Positions 24,279-33,447 of a stretch of DNA of 64,000 nucleotides are shown piece by piece. The stretch covers positions 1 to 64,000 of the forward strand of contig CAYZRS010000013.1 of assembly GCA_964480915.1 (NCBI GenBank), in the 5' to 3' direction. Position numbers and translations under genes: made by a program. Source of the DNA: CAWGCE01 sp964480915 (lineage in GTDB: Bacteria; Planctomycetota; Planctomycetia; Pirellulales; Pirellulaceae). Position 1 is the stretch's first letter. The number at the start of each line of letters is the position of its first letter. The notes under the pieces are model-generated. The model had not been told where the DNA came from. It ran no database searches and saw nothing but the letters and a program-made list of their open reading frames with translations.

Positions 24279-25274
24279 ATGAACGTCCTATTCAGCAGCG
24301 TCGGCCGCCGCGTTGAGCTCGTCAGAGCCTTCCGTCAATCCATGGATTCGTCGCGGACGAAGGGAAAGCTCGTCGGAACCGACATCCATTGGCTGGCACC
24401 AGCGCTGCAGGTGGTGGATGTCCCCTGCCTCGTACCACGCTGCGACGCACCCGAATTCCCGGCCGTCATCGCGGAAATCTGCGCGGCTCATAAAATCGAC
24501 GTCATCCTCCCGCTGATCGATCCGGAAATCCCGATTCTTTCTCAGCATCGGTCAGAGATCACGGCGACCGGCGCCAGGCTGGCGGTCGTCACGGAACAAG
24601 CGGTCGAAATCGCCGCCGACAAATGGCAGGCCTATCATTTCTTCACGGAGCTTGGCCTACCAACTCCGAAGTCTTGGCTGCCGGCCGACGCTGCTGAAAT
24701 TCCCGACGCCGCCTTTCCGGTGTTTATCAAACCGCGGCGGGGCAGTGCAGCGGCCAATACTTTTCGAGTACTGGATCGAAAGCAATTGTCGTTTTTCTGC
24801 GAATACGTCCCCGACCCCATCATCCAGGAACTATTGGAAGGGCCTGAAATTACGACCGATGTCCTATGCGATTTCGCAGGTGAACCGAAGGCTGTCGTCT
24901 CGCGACAACGCATCGCAGTTCGCGGAGGCGAGGCGATTCAGTCGGTGACGATCCCAAATGATTCGGTGCGAGACGCTTGCTTGACGATTGCGAGACAATT
25001 GCCAGCACGTGGTCCGATTACCGTTCAGTGCATGCTGCAAAATGGTGTTCCCCATTTCATCGAAATCAACGCTAGGCTCGGCGGTGGCCTTCCATTGGCG
25101 GTGGCAGCAGGAGTCGATGTCGCGCGACTGATCAACGAATCACTTAGCTCGGCCAATCCGGCCAAGCACTTGGCCGACTACGAAACGGGCGTGTACATGA
25201 CTCGTTGTGATGAGTCTTTCTTCATCAAGGATAGTTTCCGTGACCAAATCCAAAGCCATCATCTTCGATCTTGA
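24279..25274 (+). CDS. ATP-grasp domain protein (carbamoyl-phosphate-synthase-like)
   Basis: 331 residues starting MNVLFSSVGRRVELVRAF at ATG 24279. The N-terminal Rossmann-like lobe is followed by an ATP-grasp fold: FPVFIKPRRGSAAANTF (ATP-binding Lys), IIQELLEGPEITTDV and the metal-binding HFIEINARLGGGLPL near residues 262-276. ATP-grasp enzymes form an acyl phosphate and ligate it to an amine, thiol or similar nucleophile. The 3' end overlaps the HAD phosphatase gene by 35 bases, so the products probably act in one pathway. Such ATP-grasp/HAD pairs occur beside surface-polysaccharide genes, but the reaction is unknown. Confidence 0.78.
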   Translation: MNVLFSSVGRRVELVRAFRQSMDSSRTKGKLVGTDIHWLAPALQVVDVPCLVPRCDAPEFPAVIAEICAAHKIDVILPLIDPEIPILSQHRSEITATGARLAVVTEQAVEIAADKWQAYHFFTELGLPTPKSWLPADAAEIPDAAFPVFIKPRRGSAAANTFRVLDRKQLSFFCEYVPDPIIQELLEGPEITTDVLCDFAGEPKAVVSRQRIAVRGGEAIQSVTIPNDSVRDACLTIARQLPARGPITVQCMLQNGVPHFIEINARLGGGLPLAVAAGVDVARLINESLSSANPAKHLADYETGVYMTRCDESFFIKDSFRDQIQSHHLRS

Positions 25275-25935
25275 TGATACGCTCTATGCGGAACGTGACT
25301 ATGTTCGCAGCGGGTTCCGCGCCGTCGCCGGTTGGGCGGAACAGACTTTCGGAATCGCCCAACAGGAAGTCGCAGCGGAACTCTGCCAACTCGCAGATAG
25401 CCATCCCGGTAACACGTTTGATCAATGGCTGAGCAATCATCAATTGCCATTTGACGCGGCAACGATCACCGAGATGGTGACCATCTATCGCGATCACATT
25501 CCGTTGATATCCAGCTTTCCAGCAGTGCCCAAGCTGCTCGGGCAACTTGGCAAGCAAGGCTATGCAATTGGGTTAGTGAGCGACGGCTTCCTTTCGGTGC
25601 AACAGGCTAAGTTTGCCGCGTTAGAAATCGGTTCCCACTTTCAGGCCGTCGTCTTTTCGGATGCACTGGGCCGAGAGAATTGGAAACCGGCAACCGCACC
25701 ATTCGAATGGGTGCTGCAACAACTGCAAGTCGAAGCCAGGGCTGCCGTTTATGTCGGTGACAACCCAACCAAAGATTTCATTGGACCTCGAAAGCTGGGG
25801 ATGAAGTCAGTCCGACTCCGCACCAGCGAGGGGGTATATCAGCACCTAGAAGCAGTAAACGAATTGGCAAAACCCGATTTTGAAATTACCAAGTTGGACG
25901 AGTTGGTCCCAATTCTAAGCAAAGTATTCCGTTAA
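25240..25935 (+). CDS. HAD-family hydrolase
   Basis: 231 residues from GTG 25240, with AAGGA (25227-25231) at eight bases. ATGs at 25207 and 25210 lie in the preceding gene and would extend the N-terminus. From GTG, motif I FDLDDTLY follows immediately, as usual in the family. Motif II is GLVSDGF, motif III the Lys of KPATAPFEW, and motif IV VYVGDNPTKDFIG, with an alpha-helical C1 cap between motifs I and II. It is probably a cytoplasmic phosphatase on a small phosphorylated metabolite or sugar, paired with the overlapping ATP-grasp protein. Confidence 0.85.
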   Translation: MTKSKAIIFDLDDTLYAERDYVRSGFRAVAGWAEQTFGIAQQEVAAELCQLADSHPGNTFDQWLSNHQLPFDAATITEMVTIYRDHIPLISSFPAVPKLLGQLGKQGYAIGLVSDGFLSVQQAKFAALEIGSHFQAVVFSDALGRENWKPATAPFEWVLQQLQVEARAAVYVGDNPTKDFIGPRKLGMKSVRLRTSEGVYQHLEAVNELAKPDFEITKLDELVPILSKVFR

Positions 25936-26049
25936 ATGACTCGTTAGGCTTTCCTCACTTTGCGACTCGACAGACGTTCTGTTAAGCTGGCATCGGCGGG
26001 GGGGATTAGACACCACCCACTCAAGGGTAGGTTGCTTAAGGAACTAGAG

Positions 26050-26682
26050 ATGGCTATTGAAATCCTCATTGCAGACGATCATGAAATGGTTCGTCGTGGT
26101 TTGAAAAGTCTGTTGCAGGACACAGAAATCACGGTGGTCGCCGAGGCGACGTCTGGCAAAGAGGCGGTTTCGATTGCTTTGGAACGACGCCCCCACCTCG
26201 TCATTCTTGACGTGCGCATGCCGGACGGTGACGGACTGATGGCATTGGGGCGAATCAAACTCGACGCGCCCGATTTGCCGGTATTGATGTTATCCACCTA
26301 TGACAATCCAACTTATGTTGCTCGTTCGGTTGCATTAGGCGCCTGTGGCTACCTTCTCAAGACCGTCGGTCGCGACATCTTGCTCAACGCCATTCGGGAA
26401 GGCTCCAGCGGGAATTCCATTTGGACGCGCGAGGAACTACGACGCGTCACCGGCGCATTGTCGACACCTCGCTTGGCTTCCGACGTCGAAGTCCCACTGA
26501 CACAACGTGAAAGCCAAGTTCTTCGGCAATTGGCATTGGGGCTTACCAACAAAGAAATTGCCTTGGCACTTGAGATCAGTTACGAAACCGTCAAAGAGCA
26601 TGTGCAACACATCCTGCGGAAGGTGGGCGTCTCAGATCGCACGCAAGCAGCAGTTTGGGCAGTCCGTAAAGGATTGGTGTAG
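26050..26682 (+). CDS. NarL/FixJ-family response regulator
   Basis: 210 residues from ATG 26050 with AAGGA (26038-26042) at seven bases; the frame extends upstream to 25960 without support. The receiver domain has the acidic pair IADDHE (Asp9, Asp10), phospho-acceptor Asp54 in VILDVRMPDGDG, and the conserved Lys in YLLKTVGRD. The C-terminal LuxR-type helix-turn-helix contains LTQRESQVLRQLALGLTNKE and ISYETVKEHVQHILRKVGV. No sensor kinase is encoded next to it, so it is an orphan regulator here. It may control nearby surface genes, but no target site is identified. Confidence 0.92.
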   Translation: MAIEILIADDHEMVRRGLKSLLQDTEITVVAEATSGKEAVSIALERRPHLVILDVRMPDGDGLMALGRIKLDAPDLPVLMLSTYDNPTYVARSVALGACGYLLKTVGRDILLNAIREGSSGNSIWTREELRRVTGALSTPRLASDVEVPLTQRESQVLRQLALGLTNKEIALALEISYETVKEHVQHILRKVGVSDRTQAAVWAVRKGLV

Positions 26683-26714
26683 TCACGAACCTTTTCATAG
26701 CGATCACCGTCAGT

Positions 26715-27500
26715 TTGAATTCGAAGCGAACGCTGATTCCCATTCTCTTTCTCGTCCTTTCCTTGCACACGCTGATCGACGCGGCCCCAGCAGCCGAAAT
26801 TATCTTCGTCAAAGTCCTTGTCGACGAAGAAGAGATTACGAAACGGAGCGACTGGGAGAAACGCCTGACGGCCCGCGTGCACGCCGCTTCCGAGCTAATC
26901 GCCCGTTATACCGATATTCGATTTGTCGTCCGGGAGTACGGCATTTGGCAATCGGACAATCGCATTCAGGACTTTTCGCGTTCTCTATCTGAATTCGAAC
27001 AAGAGGTCGATCCTGGCAAAAGCCGATTGGCCATCGTTTTTTCCAGCCAGTATCGATTTCAAAAAGGTCGCAATCATCTCGGCGGAACGCGTGGCCCGCT
27101 GCAGCACCACATTCTCATCCGCGAGAACTCTCCAACGGTGCAGGAACCGGAGCGGTTGGAAGTCCTCGTCCACGAACTGGGGCACTTTTTAGGGGCAGCT
27201 CACAGTACGTCCCCGAATTCGGTGATGCGTCCAGTGGTTGGAGATGGCAAGGCCCGTTTTAAGAACTTTCAAGTCGGCTTCGACAAAGACAACGCGGCGA
27301 TCATTAACTTCGTGGGGCGCGAAATTCGAGATCGCAAGATCAAACGTTTCGAACAGATTTCACCCAAAACGCTCCGTCGCATGGACTTTCATTATCGCAA
27401 ACTCCTACGCGAGTTTCCGGACGATCCGGCTGCCGCGAAGTACGTCAAAGTCGTCGACGCCTTATTGAAATTCCATGAACGACGCCATCCGACTCCTTAA
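26715..27500 (+). CDS. Secreted metzincin (matrixin-like) metalloprotease
   Basis: 261 residues; the start is TTG 26715, since no in-frame ATG precedes the catalytic region and this start gives a good signal peptide (MNSKRTLIPILFLVLSLHTL, cleavage near APAAE). The zinc site VLVHELGHFLGAAHS matches HExxHxxGxxH except that the fourth residue pattern is HELGHFLGAAH, giving three His ligands and catalytic Glu. The Met-turn is SVMRPVV, about 12 residues later, as in metzincins. It should be an exported zinc endopeptidase or a regulator of surface proteins. Its C-terminal 80 residues are basic and helical and of unknown role. Confidence 0.8.
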   Translation: MNSKRTLIPILFLVLSLHTLIDAAPAAEIIFVKVLVDEEEITKRSDWEKRLTARVHAASELIARYTDIRFVVREYGIWQSDNRIQDFSRSLSEFEQEVDPGKSRLAIVFSSQYRFQKGRNHLGGTRGPLQHHILIRENSPTVQEPERLEVLVHELGHFLGAAHSTSPNSVMRPVVGDGKARFKNFQVGFDKDNAAIINFVGREIRDRKIKRFEQISPKTLRRMDFHYRKLLREFPDDPAAAKYVKVVDALLKFHERRHPTP

Positions 27501-27511
27501 ACGAAAAAGCG

Positions 27512-29572
27512 TTACAACTTCTTCGGCCGCGGGACTTTGGCAGTTCGGCCACGACCCCGTTTTAGCTTTCGCGTGGCCGACTTCTTGGCTTTCTTTTCGC
27601 CTCGGACCTCTGCCTTGAGGTCGTTGATCCGATCCCTCAGATTAGCTGCCCGCTCAAACTCTAGATTCTCCGCAGCTTCCATCATCTCGGTTTCCAATTC
27701 CGAGATGAACTCCTCCGTGACGTAGGTTTCTTCGTCTTTGTCGGCGCCTAGCGCCTCGTTCGCCGTACGATGAGCCGACATTTCAGATTCGATGCTTTCG
27801 CGAATCGCCTTCTTGATTGTCTCAGGAGTGATTCCTTCCTTCTTGTTGTAAGCTGCCTGAATTTGGCGACGACGTTCCGTTTCATCGATAGCACGCTGCA
27901 TCGAATCCGTCACTTTGTCACCATAGAGAATAACTTTGGCGTTAACATTCCGAGCAGACCTTCCAATCGTTTGGATCAACGCCGTGTCACTTCGCAGAAA
28001 CCCTTCTTTATCTGCGTCCATGATCGCAACCAGCGAGACTTCAGGTAGGTCCAGGCCTTCGCGGAGAAGATTCACTCCGACCAAGACGCCAAATTGGCCT
28101 TGTCGCAATTCTCGCAACAGGTCGACACGTTCAAAGGCGTCCAACTCACTATGCAACCATTTGCAAGCAATTCCCTGTTCATTCAAATAGGCCGATAAAT
28201 CTTCAGCCATCCGTTTCGTCAACGTGGTGACAAGGACCCGCTCGTCAGCCGCCAACCGTGCGCGGATCTGATCGACGAGGTTGGCCACTTGATGCTTGGC
28301 CGGCAACACCTCCACGACCGGATCGAGCAAGCCGGTTGGCCGAATGATCTGCTCAATCACCTCGCCGCCCGTCGCGTTCAACTCATAATCGTTCGGCGTC
28401 GCGGAAACGAAAATCACCTGGTTGATCTTTTGTTCCCATTCTTCGAACTTCAAGGGGCGGTTGTCGAGTGCGCAGGGCAACCGAAAGCCGTGTTCGACGA
28501 GATTGAGTTTGCGACTGCGGTCTCCCGCATACATCGCACGGACTTGTGGAATTGTCACATGCGATTCGTCGATGAACAGCAAGTAGTCATCCGGAAAAAA
28601 ATTGTATAGCGTATCGGGAGTCGACCCGGGCGGACGGCCCGATAGCGGCCGACTATAATTTTCGATGCCGGGGCAATAGCCGACTTCCATCATCATCTCG
28701 ATGTCGTAACGGGTCCGCGCGGCAAGCCGCTGTGCTTCCAGCAATTTGCCCTGATCACGGAAAATCTGCAGCCGTTCCTCAAGCTCTTCTTTGATCAATT
28801 CGATGGCGTTGGCAATTCGGTCATCGGGCATGACGAAGTGCTTGGCCGGATAGACGTACAGCGCATCATGCCGGCTGATCACTTCCGCTGAGGTCGGATT
28901 GATAATCGACAACGACTCGACCTCATCTCCCCAGAACTCGATGCGATAGGCATATTCTTCGTACGCCGGCCAAACATCGACACAATCGCCCCTCACACGA
29001 AACTTCGCTCGCTCGAAGCCGATATCATTCCGTTGGTATTGAATGTCGATCAACTTGGAGAGAATTTCGTCACGCTTCACTTCCTGGCCTTTGCGGAGCG
29101 AGACCATCATCGATCGATAATCGTCAGGCGACCCCAATCCATAAATGCAGGAAACACTGGAAACGATGATCACATCTTCTCGACTGACCAAGGAGCTGGT
29201 CGAAGCCAACCTCAGCCGATCAATCTCCGAATTGATCGACGCGTCTTTCTCGATGTAGATATCGCGCTGGGGTATGTAGGCCTCGGGTTGGTAATAGTCG
29301 TAATAGCTGACGAAGTAATGGACCGCATTCTCTGGAAAGAAATCTCGAAACTCGGAATAGAGCTGAGCCGCCAGTGTCTTGTTGTGGGAAATCACGAGGG
29401 CCGGGCGCTGCGCACGTTGAATCACGTTCGCCATTGTGAATGTCTTGCCGGAGCCGGTAACACCCATCAGCGTTTGCTGTTTACGGCCATCGTCCAAGCC
29501 GCGCACCAGCGCATCAATGGCGGCAGGCTGATCACCACGAGGTTCAAACGGGCTATGTAAACGAAACTCCAC
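27512..29572 (-). CDS. uvrB: UvrABC excinuclease subunit B
   Basis: 686 residues from GTG 29572, the usual UvrB length. Helicase motif I GVTGSGKT (37-44), the Tyr-rich beta-hairpin YYDYYQPEAYIPQRDIYIEKD, the motif ADERVLVTTLTKRMAEDL, and the C-terminal helicase block DALIQTIGRSARN-like (here DTALIQTIGRSARN) are all present, with the UvrC-binding UVR coiled coil near residues 625-660. The protein verifies DNA damage handed over by UvrA and recruits UvrC for incision. A very basic tail (KKAKKSATRKLKRGRGR) extends beyond the UVR domain. The GTG overlaps the TAG of the upstream ComEA-like gene by one base, suggesting coupling. Confidence 0.97.
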   Translation of the reverse strand: MEFRLHSPFEPRGDQPAAIDALVRGLDDGRKQQTLMGVTGSGKTFTMANVIQRAQRPALVISHNKTLAAQLYSEFRDFFPENAVHYFVSYYDYYQPEAYIPQRDIYIEKDASINSEIDRLRLASTSSLVSREDVIIVSSVSCIYGLGSPDDYRSMMVSLRKGQEVKRDEILSKLIDIQYQRNDIGFERAKFRVRGDCVDVWPAYEEYAYRIEFWGDEVESLSIINPTSAEVISRHDALYVYPAKHFVMPDDRIANAIELIKEELEERLQIFRDQGKLLEAQRLAARTRYDIEMMMEVGYCPGIENYSRPLSGRPPGSTPDTLYNFFPDDYLLFIDESHVTIPQVRAMYAGDRSRKLNLVEHGFRLPCALDNRPLKFEEWEQKINQVIFVSATPNDYELNATGGEVIEQIIRPTGLLDPVVEVLPAKHQVANLVDQIRARLAADERVLVTTLTKRMAEDLSAYLNEQGIACKWLHSELDAFERVDLLRELRQGQFGVLVGVNLLREGLDLPEVSLVAIMDADKEGFLRSDTALIQTIGRSARNVNAKVILYGDKVTDSMQRAIDETERRRQIQAAYNKKEGITPETIKKAIRESIESEMSAHRTANEALGADKDEETYVTEEFISELETEMMEAAENLEFERAANLRDRINDLKAEVRGEKKAKKSATRKLKRGRGRTAKVPRPKKL

Positions 29573-30060
29573 TAGGAATCATCCTTCGCTGTTCGGCTCA
29601 TTCGTTGCGAAATGTACGGCGTTAACCTGGATAGCGTCCGCGGGCCGATTCCCCTCACCAGTTGCAGGTCGTCGAGCCTTTGAAAATCGGTCGCCTCTTC
29701 GCGGTAGGCGACAATCCGTTTCGCCAGCACCGGCCCGATCCCCGGCAGTTGCGCCAGCTCGGGCCACGTGGCCTCATTGAGATCAAGTTCGTAGGAGAAC
29801 GAAACCGGCTCCACAAGTTCCAGCTCAACGCTCCCTCCACCAAAATAGGCGCAGTGGATGAGCCAAGCCAACAGACCGAGCGCTCCACAAAGGGCCGCTC
29901 CACCGACAACTTTTTCGTCACCGCGGGTAAAGATGGTTTTCAACGTTTGGCGTTTGGAATGGTGAATTTGCAAGCCTCTCCGGGTCGTCCGCCTGGCAAA
30001 CACATCGCCACCGTTTCGAATTGCGGACAAACGACTATTATGGGGCGAATGTCGCACCAT
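29572..30060 (-). CDS. ComEA-like helix-hairpin-helix protein
   Basis: 162 residues from ATG 30060; a TTG 12 bases upstream is possible. One membrane helix (about residues 48-66, GGAALCGALGLLAWLIHCAYF) is followed by two helix-hairpin-helix DNA-binding motifs: LNEATWPELAQLPGIGPVLAKRI and LQLVRGIGPRTLSRLTPYI. This layout is that of ComEA, the periplasmic DNA receptor of natural transformation. Small HhH proteins of other roles share it, and no other competence gene is nearby. Its stop overlaps the uvrB start. The basic N-terminal 45 residues before the membrane helix are unusual. Confidence 0.8.
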   Translation of the reverse strand: MVRHSPHNSRLSAIRNGGDVFARRTTRRGLQIHHSKRQTLKTIFTRGDEKVVGGAALCGALGLLAWLIHCAYFGGGSVELELVEPVSFSYELDLNEATWPELAQLPGIGPVLAKRIVAYREEATDFQRLDDLQLVRGIGPRTLSRLTPYISQRMSRTAKDDS

Positions 30061-30110
30061 GGCGATAGCCAACCAAAAAGCGGCCCAAGACCGATGGGAA
30101 TACGAAGATC

Positions 30111-31025
30111 ATGCCAAAGCACCACCAACAAGTCGCCTGGGACGAGGCACTGGAACACGACCTACGCCAGCTGATTCGGATGACCATCGCCGAGGACCTC
30201 AGCCGCCAACAGGACTGGACGACCGTCAGCCTCGTGCCAGAGGAAGCGACGGCGGCGGCTCGTGTTGTATCGCGAGAACAGGGTGTCATCGCAGGGCTAC
30301 CGGTCGGCCCGATTGTCATCCAAGAAATGAATGCGGATGTGACTTGGACGCCCATCATCCAAGACGGTGATGTGGTCGAACCGAAGCAAGCCGTGGCCGA
30401 GATCGCCGGCAATGTGCGACATTTGCTCGTGGCAGAACGGACGATTCTAAATTTCGTAGGAAAACTGTCTGGCGTGGCGACTTCGACGTCCGCCTTTGTC
30501 GCCAAGACCGATGGCACGCGTGCCGTGATCTGTGACACGAGAAAGACGCTACCCGGCTGGCGCCGCATCCAAAAATATGCGGTGAGACAAGGGGGCGGTA
30601 CGAACCACCGCCTGGGGCTGTACGACGCAGTTTTGATCAAGGACAACCATATCGCGTTTGGCAACCAATCGGCCAAAGTTCCATTCGGAATCGCCGAAGC
30701 AGTCCACAGGGCTCGCGAATTTGTCGCTCGATCGACACCCGATCCTGAAATGATCATCGAAATCGAAGTCGATTCGTTAGAGCAACTGGCCAAAGTCTTG
30801 CCTGCCAATCCGGATATCGTTTTGCTCGACAACATGACAACGGACCAGTTAAGACAAGCAGTTGCCATGCGAGACGACGGTTTTGCCTCGGTCTCACTCG
30901 AAGCGTCCGGTGGTGTCCGCATCGATACGGTCGCAGCGATCGCCGATACGGGTGTCGACCGCATCAGCGTTGGAGCACTCACCCACTCGTCACCGAATTT
31001 CGACGTCGGGCTAGATTGGCTCTAG
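30111..31025 (+). CDS. nadC: Nicotinate-nucleotide pyrophosphorylase (carboxylating)
   Basis: 304 residues from ATG 30111. It catalyses quinolinate plus PRPP to nicotinate mononucleotide, CO2 and PPi in de novo NAD synthesis. Family marks are ERTILNFVGKLSGVAT, DTRKTLPGWR, KYAVRQGGGTNHRLGLYDAVLIKDNH and the C-terminal barrel segments VSLEASGGV and GVDRISVGALTHS. All expected substrate-binding Arg, His and Lys residues of these blocks are seen. It is divergent from the ComEA-like gene. nadA and nadB are not in the window. Confidence 0.96.
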   Translation: MPKHHQQVAWDEALEHDLRQLIRMTIAEDLSRQQDWTTVSLVPEEATAAARVVSREQGVIAGLPVGPIVIQEMNADVTWTPIIQDGDVVEPKQAVAEIAGNVRHLLVAERTILNFVGKLSGVATSTSAFVAKTDGTRAVICDTRKTLPGWRRIQKYAVRQGGGTNHRLGLYDAVLIKDNHIAFGNQSAKVPFGIAEAVHRAREFVARSTPDPEMIIEIEVDSLEQLAKVLPANPDIVLLDNMTTDQLRQAVAMRDDGFASVSLEASGGVRIDTVAAIADTGVDRISVGALTHSSPNFDVGLDWL

Positions 31026-31509
31026 TCTCTTCGCCAGACGAGCTGATCGTTGCTACAAACGCAAAAACCGGACTTCCCCTGCGATTCTGAGCAGATTTTT
31101 TGACACCTTAAAGCGCTGACCTATGGTTGCGTAGCTTTGCCCTTGGGGAAGGACAAAGTGCTTTTGGGACGCGACGAGGACAGCTGGGAGCTGAGGGGAC
31201 CTCGTCGCGTCTATTTTTCTGCCCATACGAATGTGAGTGCCTCTGTGGCCTCGCCTCATCTCCGTCGGCCATTCTGGCCCTCGACTCACGATCCTGGAGG
31301 TTCGGCACCGAATCCTGGTCCCGCCATCCGTATCGCTAGCAGGCCTCGCGGCAATCTATAACGATTGTTCCGTTTTTTTTGGTCAGGCTGACATTCCGAA
31401 TTGTCGATAAGAGGGACCGTGGAGATACAGAATCGCCACGGGCACCGCCGCAATGCGCGGACCCTAAGCGCCAAAACTCGACGTGTTCACGTCGTCCCGG
31501 GGGGAAACC
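31026..31509 (+). other. Intergenic region with a strong hairpin
   Basis: 484 bp between nadC and the STN/TPR protein gene. Besides the hairpin listed at 31169-31212, there is a run of eight T residues at 31373-31380 preceded by only a weak AATC/GATT stem. Several 60-90 residue frames exist on both strands but have poor ribosome sites and shuffled composition. I see no further gene. Confidence 0.4.
31169..31218 (+). terminator. 12-bp perfect-stem hairpin followed by TATTTTT
   Basis: GACGCGACGAGG (31169-31180) pairs perfectly with CCTCGTCGCGTC (31201-31212). The 20-nt loop contains an inner stem CAGCT/AGCTG (31182-31186 with 31190-31194). TATTTTT follows. It lies about 145 bp after the nadC stop and probably terminates its transcript, or is a structured element of its own. 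Confidence 0.6.
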
Positions 31510-33189
31510 ATGTTGGCAAAATTGTTTGGATTCACACGAGCATTCCAATGGAGTCTCGTCGTCGGCTTCGTCACTGTTGGTAGCTGGGTCACCGCCCAGC
31601 ACATCGAGCCTGGCGATGTGCCACCACCGATCGAAGAATCGGTCGAAGCGAGCGCGCGATCAGCCCATTTCGAGTACGAGCCGCCCGCCACGCCAGGGCG
31701 AGATTCGCTTTTCGTGATCGAATCCGAGGCAATGCCGACCGCACCGATCGTCAACGCTGGCACTGCCGAGATGCCGATCGACCTGGTCGCGAACGAAACC
31801 GCCGCTGACACAACAAGCGAACTCCACGTCGCTCCGCCCCAACTCGCAGTCTACGACGAGCCGCAGGCCTGCGCGACCGCCGACGCCCTAGCGACGTGCA
31901 CTGACAGCCTGGAACGCGCTGCGCAAACAGGCTGCCGTCTATTCGAAAACCTCACAAGCAAAACGCAAAGTGAAGTCATCCAAGTCAGCGACACAGCCGA
32001 ATTGGAAACCGAGCCGCCCGTCACCAAACCAGCGGCCGTCGAAGTCGACAGCCGACTCGATCTTGTGGCGACCGCCCCGGAAGTGTTACCGGCGGCCGAA
32101 TGGCCAGTGGCAACTCAAGCCCCCCCCCCGCACAACCCCTGTCGCGCTTGTCGAAACGAGCAAACCTCGTCCAGTGCTGCGGTCGAACAACCAGAATCCA
32201 AAGAACGTCAGGCGCCTCCCATGGCGACTCCTGTGCGACCGCAGACCTGTCGATTGAAGAATCGCCGTACGAACGAGCCCATGGCGACGCTGGAAATCTC
32301 GTCGGCCAGTACCAGCCAACTCACGCCGGAAGAATTGGAACTTGCCCAGCAAGACCAACATCGCGGTATCCATCCTGGCGATGTGAATCCACGCCTGGAA
32401 GTTTCCCAAAACGAGTACACCCAAGCTTGGCAAATCGATGCCAGAAACATTGAATTGCCACAGCTACTGGAACAGCTGTCGCACTACTGCGCTTTCCCGA
32501 TCGTCTGCGGACAAGACGTCACGGGAACCGTGTCGGCCAATGTCAGTGCGCACTCGATGGACGAACTGTTGTACCGACTGGTCAAACCGTTCGGTTTCAA
32601 GATATCTCGAGAGGGAGCCACCTTGGTCGTTGGCACGCCGTATCCGGCAGCCGACATCTATGCCGACTACAACCACGCCAAGCCATTGGCGAACCAACCC
32701 GAACCTTTGCCGACCTCGACCGCGGGCCAACCGCCGGTTCCATTGGCCCAGGTCGACGACCGGCTTTCAGAAAAAGTCGATCGGTTGCCACCCGTCGGTC
32801 CAGAAGCGACGAAAGTCGAACCCGTTTCGCTCAATCGAAAAACGAATCAGGTCATCATCGACGACGTTGACCTGCGAGTCGCCGAGTATGCAAAATTCAC
32901 GATCAGCAAGGGGAACACCCCGGAAGCAATTGCCATGATCCGCCAAGCGATCGTCGAACGGCCTCAGTCGGCGTTCCTCCATCGCATCCTTGGCGAGGCG
33001 TATGCTTTCCAGAGCGACTACGATCGGTCAGCCACCGCCTTAGCGCAGTCGATCAAACTGAACAAGTTCGATCCGCTGACCAGCCAGGTCTTCAGCGAAG
33101 TCTTGACGCAGCTGGGACAAGAGCGTCGCGCACAGCACTACGCTCAGTTGTCCAAAGACGTCGCGAGCGGGCTCGTCACGGCGAACTGA
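31510..33189 (+). CDS. Secreted protein with STN-like and TPR domains
   Basis: 559 residues from ATG 31510 (GGGGGGAAA upstream). A signal peptide (FQWSLVVGFVTVGSWVTAQ) is followed by a long Pro/Glu/Ala-rich, probably disordered section with scattered Cys (CATADALATC, CRACRNEQ). Around residues 295-380, WQIDARNIELPQLLEQLSH and MDELLYRLVKPFGFKISREG resemble the secretin/TonB N-terminal (STN) fold. The C-terminal 110 residues form about three TPR-like helix pairs (GNTPEAIAMIRQAIVERPQ, ILGEAYAFQSDYDRSATAL). An envelope assembly or scaffold role is inferred from the domains. No family name is recognised. Confidence 0.72.
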   Translation: MLAKLFGFTRAFQWSLVVGFVTVGSWVTAQHIEPGDVPPPIEESVEASARSAHFEYEPPATPGRDSLFVIESEAMPTAPIVNAGTAEMPIDLVANETAADTTSELHVAPPQLAVYDEPQACATADALATCTDSLERAAQTGCRLFENLTSKTQSEVIQVSDTAELETEPPVTKPAAVEVDSRLDLVATAPEVLPAAEWPVATQAPPPHNPCRACRNEQTSSSAAVEQPESKERQAPPMATPVRPQTCRLKNRRTNEPMATLEISSASTSQLTPEELELAQQDQHRGIHPGDVNPRLEVSQNEYTQAWQIDARNIELPQLLEQLSHYCAFPIVCGQDVTGTVSANVSAHSMDELLYRLVKPFGFKISREGATLVVGTPYPAADIYADYNHAKPLANQPEPLPTSTAGQPPVPLAQVDDRLSEKVDRLPPVGPEATKVEPVSLNRKTNQVIIDDVDLRVAEYAKFTISKGNTPEAIAMIRQAIVERPQSAFLHRILGEAYAFQSDYDRSATALAQSIKLNKFDPLTSQVFSEVLTQLGQERRAQHYAQLSKDVASGLVTAN

Positions 33190-33249
33190 CAACGGCTCAA
33201 GACCGCGACACGACTCGAATCCGCGATCGCGGATTTAGCGTAGCGGACT

Positions 33250-33447
33250 CTAAGCGCCGGCGAGAAGTCGTTGACGACGAGCGCGACGTTCGGCACGCAA
33301 TCGTGCACGTCGGTTGATTTCACTTGGCTTTTCGTAGTACTCACGACGACGCATCTCTTTCTTGATGCCACTACGTTCAACCAACTTACGGAAGCGGCGT
33401 ACGGCTTCCTGAATGCTCTCTCGATCACGAACGATCAGCTTGACCAC
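33250..33447 (-). CDS. rpsU: 30S ribosomal protein S21
   Basis: 65 residues from GTG 33447, with AAGGAG (complement of 33453-33458) five bases upstream. The N-terminus VKLIVRDRESIQEAVRRF and the core FRKLVERSGIKKEMRRREYYEKPS are diagnostic of S21, with a basic Arg-rich tail. S21 sits on the 30S platform near the anti-Shine-Dalgarno region and affects initiation. It stands alone, convergent with the STN/TPR gene. An 18-bp palindrome (33218-33235) lies between the two stops. Confidence 0.96.
   Translation of the reverse strand: MVKLIVRDRESIQEAVRRFRKLVERSGIKKEMRRREYYEKPSEINRRARLRAERRARRQRLLAGA

Noticed and set aside
33218..33235. 18-bp palindrome AATCCGCGATCGCGGATT between two convergent stops as a terminator
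   Set aside because: No T-run follows on either strand. It could pause polymerase but is not supported as an intrinsic terminator.
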